From NCBI RefSeq assembly GCF_014216315.1, contig NZ_CP045702.1:1984001-2048000 (forward strand): a stretch of DNA of 64,000 nucleotides, read 5' to 3'. The position numbers and the translations under genes were made by a program. Positions 59,687-64,000 of the stretch are shown here, one piece after another; the first letter of the stretch is position 1; the number at the start of each line of letters is the position of its first letter. The notes under the pieces were generated by a model, which was not told the DNA's origin, did not search any database, and saw nothing but the letters and a program-made list of their open reading frames with translations. The DNA is from Streptomyces finlayi. GTDB taxonomy: Bacteria > Actinomycetota > Actinomycetes > Streptomycetales > Streptomycetaceae.

Positions 59687-60214
59687 CTACGCCGAGCGGT
59701 CGAGGGCGCGCAGGGAGCGGTCGGTGATCGACCGTGAGCCCCGCCCTATGGCGATGGTGCCGGACTGGACGAGCTCCTTGATGCCGAACTGCTCCAGCAT
59801 CTTGAGCATGGCCTCCAGCTTGTCGGCTCCTCCGGTCGCCTCGATCGTGACCGCCTCCGGGGAGACGTCCACGGTCTTGGCGCGGAACAGCGAGACGATC
59901 TCGACGATCTGGGAGCGGGTCTCGTTGTCGGCGCGGACCTTCACCAGGACGAGCTCGCGCTGGATCGCAGCGCCGGGCTCGAGTTCGACGATCTTCAGGA
60001 CGTTGACCAGCTTGTTCAGCTGCTTGGTCACCTGCTCCAGGGGCAGGTCCTCGACACCCACCACGATGGTGATGCGGGAGATGTCGGGGTGCTCGGTGGT
60101 ACCGACCGCGAGTGAGTCGATATTGAAGCCGCGCCGGGAGAACAGAGCCGTGATCCGGGCGAGGACACCCGGCTTGTTCTCGACCAGGACGGAGAGTGTG
60201 TGCTTCGTGGACAT
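59687..60214 (-). CDS. ilvN: acetolactate synthase regulatory subunit
   Basis: 175 residues. N-terminal ACT domain (HTLSVLVENKPGVLARITAL, FSRRGFNIDSLAVG), ACT-like C-terminus (ALDRSA end). Confers valine feedback and activates IlvB. 22 bp after ilvB. ATG at 60214 chosen; longer starts are non-conserved. Confidence 0.95.
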   Translation of the reverse strand: MSTKHTLSVLVENKPGVLARITALFSRRGFNIDSLAVGTTEHPDISRITIVVGVEDLPLEQVTKQLNKLVNVLKIVELEPGAAIQRELVLVKVRADNETRSQIVEIVSLFRAKTVDVSPEAVTIEATGGADKLEAMLKMLEQFGIKELVQSGTIAIGRGSRSITDRSLRALDRSA

Positions 60215-60236
60215 GAGGTCGGTCTCTCTCTGTCTC

Positions 60237-62087
60237 TCAGTCGTCTTCGTTGTCGCCGAAGTCGGGGCGGACACCGCGGGCGGCCATGACCTCGTCGTTG
60301 GAGGTGCCGGCGGCGACCATCGGGTACACCATGGCGTCCTCGTGGACGATGAAGTCGATCACGACGGGGCGGTCGTTGATGGAGTTGGCCTCTTCGATGA
60401 CCTTGTCCAGGTCGGCGGGGTCCTCGCAGCGGATCGCGTAACAGCCCATGGCCTCGGACAGCTTGACGAAGTCAGGCACCCGGGTGCCCTTCGCCGGAAC
60501 GCCGTCGGTGTCGGTGCCGGAGTGCAGCACGGTGTTGGAGTACCGCTGGTTGTAGAAGAGGGTCTGCCACTGGCGGACCATCCCGAGGGCGCCGTTGTTG
60601 ATGATCGCGACCTTGATCGGGATGTTGTTGAGCGCGCAGGTGGTGAGTTCCTGGTTGGTCATCTGGAAGCAGCCGTCACCGTCGATCGCCCAGACCGTGC
60701 GGTCGGGCATGCCCGCCTTGGCACCCATCGCGGCCGGGACCGCGTAGCCCATCGTTCCGGCGCCGCCGCTGTTCAGCCAGGTGGCGGGCTTCTCGTAGTT
60801 GATGAAGTGGGCGGCCCACATCTGGTGCTGGCCGACGCCCGCCGCGAAGATCGTGCCCTCGGGGGCGAGCTGTCCGACCCGCTGGATGACCTGCTGCGGC
60901 GAGAGGCTGCCGTCCTCCGGCAGGTCGAAGCCGAGCGGGTAGGTGTCCCGCCAGCGGTTGAGGTCCTTCCACCACGCCTCGTAGTCACCGGTGTTTCCCT
61001 CGGTGTGCTCGGCCTGGACGGCCTGGACGAGGTCGGCCAGGACCTCGCGGGCGTCCCCGACGATCGGGACGTCGGCGGCGCGGTTCTTGCCGATCTCGGC
61101 CGGGTCGATGTCGGCGTGGACGATCTTCGCGAAGGGCGCGAAGCTGTCCAGCTTTCCGGTGACGCGGTCGTCGAAGCGGGCTCCGAGGGCGACGATCAGG
61201 TCGGCCTTCTGCAGCGCGGTGACGGCGGTGACCGCACCGTGCATGCCCGGCATTCCCACGTGCAGCGGGTGGCTGTCGGGGAATGCGCCGAGCGCCATCA
61301 GTGTGGTGGTGACGGGCGCTCCGGTGAGCTCCGCGAGGACCTTGAGTTCGCCGGTGGCCCCCGCCTTCATGACGCCCCCGCCGACGTACAGGACGGGGCG
61401 CTTGGCCTGCGTGATGAGCTTGGCGGCCTCGCGGATCTGCTTGGCGTGCGGCTTGGTGACCGGCCGGTAGCCGGGCAGGTCCTGGGCGGGCGGCCAGCTG
61501 AACGTCGTCTGCGCCTGGAGGGCGTCCTTGGCGATGTCGACGAGGACGGGTCCCGGGCGGCCGGTGGACGCGATGTGGAACGCCTCGGCGATGGTGTGCG
61601 GGATGTCCTCGGCCTTGGTGACCAGGAAGTTGTGCTTCGTGATCGGCATCGTGATGCCGCAGATGTCGGCTTCCTGGAACGCGTCCGTACCGATCGCCTT
61701 GGAGGCGACCTGGCCGGTGATCGCGACCAGGGGCACCGAGTCCATGTGCGCGTCGGCGATCGGCGTGACGAGGTTGGTCGCACCGGGTCCCGAGGTGGCC
61801 ATGCAGACCCCGACCTTGCCGGTGGCCTGTGCGTAGCCGGTGGCCGCGTGGCCCGCGCCCTGCTCGTGCCGGACCAGAACGTGGCGCACCCGGGTGGAGT
61901 CCATCATCGGGTCGTACGCCGGAAGGATCGCGCCGCCGGGAATGCCGAATACGGTGTCGGCCCCGACTTCCTCGAGAGAACGGATGAGGGACTGGGCGCC
62001 CGTGACGTGCTCGACGGTGACGGACGACGGTCCGTTGTGACGGGCCCGCGGCTGCGGGTGGTGGGCCCCGGTGGCCTGCTCGGTCAT
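60237..62087 (-). CDS. ilvB: acetolactate synthase large subunit
   Basis: 616 residues. FGIPGGAILPAYDPMM, the ThDP catalytic Glu in VRHEQGAGHAATGYAQATG, FAD region GMPGMHGAVTAV, and ThDP/Mg motif WAIDGDGCFQMTNQELTTCA, then NNGALGMVRQWQ. Forms acetolactate or acetohydroxybutyrate. ATG at 62087 gives the conserved MTEQATGAHHPQP start; 62093 is the alternative. Preceded by an attenuator. Confidence 0.96.
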   Translation of the reverse strand: MTEQATGAHHPQPRARHNGPSSVTVEHVTGAQSLIRSLEEVGADTVFGIPGGAILPAYDPMMDSTRVRHVLVRHEQGAGHAATGYAQATGKVGVCMATSGPGATNLVTPIADAHMDSVPLVAITGQVASKAIGTDAFQEADICGITMPITKHNFLVTKAEDIPHTIAEAFHIASTGRPGPVLVDIAKDALQAQTTFSWPPAQDLPGYRPVTKPHAKQIREAAKLITQAKRPVLYVGGGVMKAGATGELKVLAELTGAPVTTTLMALGAFPDSHPLHVGMPGMHGAVTAVTALQKADLIVALGARFDDRVTGKLDSFAPFAKIVHADIDPAEIGKNRAADVPIVGDAREVLADLVQAVQAEHTEGNTGDYEAWWKDLNRWRDTYPLGFDLPEDGSLSPQQVIQRVGQLAPEGTIFAAGVGQHQMWAAHFINYEKPATWLNSGGAGTMGYAVPAAMGAKAGMPDRTVWAIDGDGCFQMTNQELTTCALNNIPIKVAIINNGALGMVRQWQTLFYNQRYSNTVLHSGTDTDGVPAKGTRVPDFVKLSEAMGCYAIRCEDPADLDKVIEEANSINDRPVVIDFIVHEDAMVYPMVAAGTSNDEVMAARGVRPDFGDNEDD

Positions 62088-62154
62088 CGGCATTCTCTTC
62101 TCGAAGCTGAGGGTTTTTGCGGGGTTTTTGCGGGGTTCTGGGAAGCGCCGGTGC

Positions 62155-62191
62155 AACAAAAAACCCCTCGTGCCGTGAGGCAAGCGAGGGG
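62155..62191 (-). terminator. ilvB transcription attenuator terminator
   Basis: On the - strand the stem CCCCTCG/CGAGGGG with inner TGCC/GGCA is followed by seven T residues. It lies between the leader peptide and ilvB. Confidence 0.88.
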
Positions 62192-62235
62192 AGCGCGCCG
62201 GTGCGGTCTGCAGGGTGTCATCGAGGGACCCTGCT

Positions 62236-62277
62236 TCAGCCGACGCGCTTTCCAAGTACGAGAATTCGGGTGCGCAT
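62236..62277 (-). CDS. ilvB leader peptide
   Basis: 13 residues, MRTRILVLGKRVG, with a run Ile-Leu-Val-Leu and a later Val. This is the branched-chain leader known in actinobacterial ilvB attenuation. Stop 45 bp before the terminator stem. Stalling at these codons should open the terminator. Confidence 0.85.
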   Translation of the reverse strand: MRTRILVLGKRVG

Positions 62278-62310
62278 GGCATTGACCATCTCTCCGGCAC
62301 GCGTACGGTG

Positions 62311-64000
62311 TCAAGTAGGTGGGACAGGCGTCTCAGCATGTGAGCCGGTGAGGAGTGGGATGGAGCCGCCCGTCAGGACGGGCTGAGCAACGGGACTGCC
62401 CGGTACGGGGAACTCCCCCCGCACCAGGGCACGGCGCAGCCGGTACTCGTCGAGCGGCCCCGAGAAGGCCATCCCCTGGCCGTGCGTGCAGCCCATGGCG
62501 CGCAGCGCGAGGACCTGTTCCGGTACGTCGACACCGTCGGCCACGGACTGCATCCCGAGATCGCAGGCGATCCGGAGCAGCCCACTGGTGATCTTGTGCA
62601 GCCGGGGGGACTGCACCACCCCTTCGACGAGACCGCGGTCCAGCTTCAGTACGTCGATGGGGAGCCGGCGCAGGGCGTTGATCGCCGCGTAACCACTGCC
62701 GAAGCCGTCGAGCGCGATCCGCACGCCCAGGCGGCGCAGGGCCACCAGCCGCTGCTCCAGTTCGTCGAAGGAGATCCGGGGATCACTGTCGGCGACCTCG
62801 ATCATCAGAGCCCCGGATGGGAGCCCGTGCCGGGTCAGGAGCGCTTCGATGGAACCGAAGGGCAGCGCCCGGTCGAGCAGCCGGCCGGCGGAGAGCCTCA
62901 CGGACACCGGGATCGGGTGTCCGGCCCTGGCCCGGTCGGCGGCCTGCTCGACGGCCGCCTGCAGGAGCCAGCGGCCCAGCTCGGCGGTGCGGTTGTTGTC
63001 GTCGGACACCCTGAGGAACTCGGCGGGGGTGAAGAGGATGCCCTGCGCCGAGCGCCAGCGCGCCTGCGCCGTCACGGCGGCGACGGTGCCGCTGGCGAGA
63101 TGGACGACCGGCTGGTGCAGCAGGGCGAACTCACCGTCGCGCAGGGCGGTACGCAGCCGGGCCGCCAGTTCGGAGCGGCGTACGACATCGGCCTGCATCT
63201 GTGGGGCGTACAGCTCGACCCGGTCCTTGCCGCCCGCCTTGGCCCGGTACATGGCGAGGTCCGCGTTGCGCATGAGGTCGGTGGGGGTGATGGCGGGCTC
63301 CGCGAACGCGACGCCGATGGAGGCGGCCACGCGGACCTCGCTGGCCCCGATGCGGTACGGCTGGGAGAGCGTGAGGCGCAGCCGGTCGGCGATCTCGTGC
63401 ACCTGGTACTCCCGGGCGCCCTGGTCCCGGGTGCCGTCGCCGACGATCAGCGCCGCGAACTCGTCACCGCCGAGACGGGCCGCGGTGTCCCCGGCCCGTA
63501 CGGACTCGGCGAGGCGGCGGGCGGCCTGGATGAGGAGCTCGTCACCGGCCTGGTGGCCGATGGTGTCGTTGACCGCCTTGAAGCCGTCGAGGTCGATGAA
63601 GAGGACGGCGGTGCCCGAGTCGCCCGCCCGCCGGCCCGCCAGCGCACGGCGGACCCGGTCGGTGAACAGCGCGCGGTTGGGCAGGTCGGTGAGCGGGTCG
63701 TGTTCGGCGTTGTGCTGCAACTGGGCCTGGAGTCTGACCCGTTCGGTCACGTCCCGGCTGTTGAGGAGCAGTCCGCCCTGGTGCCGGTTGACGGTCGACT
63801 CCACGTTGAGCCAGTCACCGGTACCCGATCTGAAGCGGCACTCGATGCGGGTGGTGGGCTCTTCGTGGGGCGAAGCGGCCAGGAAGCGCCGCACCTCGTG
63901 GACCACCCCGCCGAGGTCTTCGGGGTGGATGATGGAGGCCAGTTCGCAACCGACGAGATCGTCCGCCTCGCGCCCGTACACCCCGGCCGCCGCCGGGCTG
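62311..64000 (-). CDS. PAS-GGDEF-EAL protein, cut by window edge
   Basis: The 5' end lies beyond 64000. Visible are part of a PAS domain (VYGREADDLVGCELASI), a GGDEF domain with intact GGDEF and an RAGD inhibitory site five residues before it, and an EAL-like domain that has lost key residues: EAL reads AQA (VTAQARWR), DDFG reads LDGFG, and the catalytic Glu positions are changed. So it is probably a diguanylate cyclase with a non-catalytic, perhaps c-di-GMP- or GTP-sensing, EAL part. It may be the CdgF-type protein I recall at this place in S. coelicolor. The ilvB promoter lies within or next to its 3' end. Confidence 0.88.
   Translation of the reverse strand, partial: SPAAAGVYGREADDLVGCELASIIHPEDLGGVVHEVRRFLAASPHEEPTTRIECRFRSGTGDWLNVESTVNRHQGGLLLNSRDVTERVRLQAQLQHNAEHDPLTDLPNRALFTDRVRRALAGRRAGDSGTAVLFIDLDGFKAVNDTIGHQAGDELLIQAARRLAESVRAGDTAARLGGDEFAALIVGDGTRDQGAREYQVHEIADRLRLTLSQPYRIGASEVRVAASIGVAFAEPAITPTDLMRNADLAMYRAKAGGKDRVELYAPQMQADVVRRSELAARLRTALRDGEFALLHQPVVHLASGTVAAVTAQARWRSAQGILFTPAEFLRVSDDNNRTAELGRWLLQAAVEQAADRARAGHPIPVSVRLSAGRLLDRALPFGSIEALLTRHGLPSGALMIEVADSDPRISFDELEQRLVALRRLGVRIALDGFGSGYAAINALRRLPIDVLKLDRGLVEGVVQSPRLHKITSGLLRIACDLGMQSVADGVDVPEQVLALRAMGCTHGQGMAFSGPLDEYRLRRALVRGEFPVPGSPVAQPVLTGGSIPLLTGSHAETPVPPT

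Overview
The window looks like a stretch of a Streptomyces chromosome. It is very GC-rich, third codon positions are strongly G/C biased, GTG starts are common, and it carries two complete 'conservon' operons, a HU protein with a lysine-rich tail, an AccB/AccE carboxylase pair and an NdgR/leuCD divergon. From memory, not checked, the gene order follows the S. coelicolor SCO55xx core region. The species cannot be named from the sequence alone.

Layout. 1-5.0 kb: cofC/fbiD, a small conserved gene, hupS, leuDC and ndgR. 5.5-6.0 kb: a Glu/Gln tRNA cluster. 6.1-9.2 kb: a HAD hydrolase, gltX and a fumarylacetoacetate-hydrolase-type gene. 9.3-20.6 kb: a small protein with a repeated ANPRRT motif and two tandem cvnA-B-C-D operons (sensor-kinase-like protein, roadblock protein, DUF742 protein, small GTPase). 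20.6-22.5 kb: accE-accB. 22.7-38.4 kb: secreted and carbohydrate-active genes (GH101, GH64, GH3 with a LacI regulator, a small secreted protein), YceI and a flavoprotein. This stretch is broken by a decayed spot at 30.8-32.8 kb holding a SpoIIE-like remnant, a truncated MITE and an intact IS630-family element. 38.6-39.2 kb: a glycosidase/lectin pseudogene. 39.2-47.8 kb: cimA, a TetR/agmatine deiminase/two-subunit urease operon, ilvE and leuB. 48-54.5 kb: a small gene, a frameshifted XRE-type regulator, a streptogrisin-like protease and the proline-catabolic pair pruA/putB facing a PucR-type regulator. 54.5-56.6 kb: an intact MITE, a two-gene hypothetical/immunity-like unit and a TetR regulator. 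56.7-62.3 kb: serA and ilvBNC behind a peptide-leader attenuator. The right edge is cut inside a GGDEF/EAL gene.

How it works together. Branched-chain amino acid synthesis dominates: leuCD, cimA, ilvE, leuB, ilvBNC, with ndgR as the likely regulator and serA alongside. Nitrogen scavenging (proline catabolism, agmatine deimination, urea hydrolysis) and polymer degradation form a second theme. The two conservons are the signalling core.

The strongest leads are: two MITE copies, each ending exactly at a TAG stop codon, one then hit by an IS630 element that rebuilt the stop; near-identical DNA tracts shared by the two conservons in only some of their genes; paired operators at the urease operon; perfect palindromes at the putB/pucR and lacI promoters; and the ilvB leader peptide with terminator. 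I saw no CRISPR array, rRNA or phage region.
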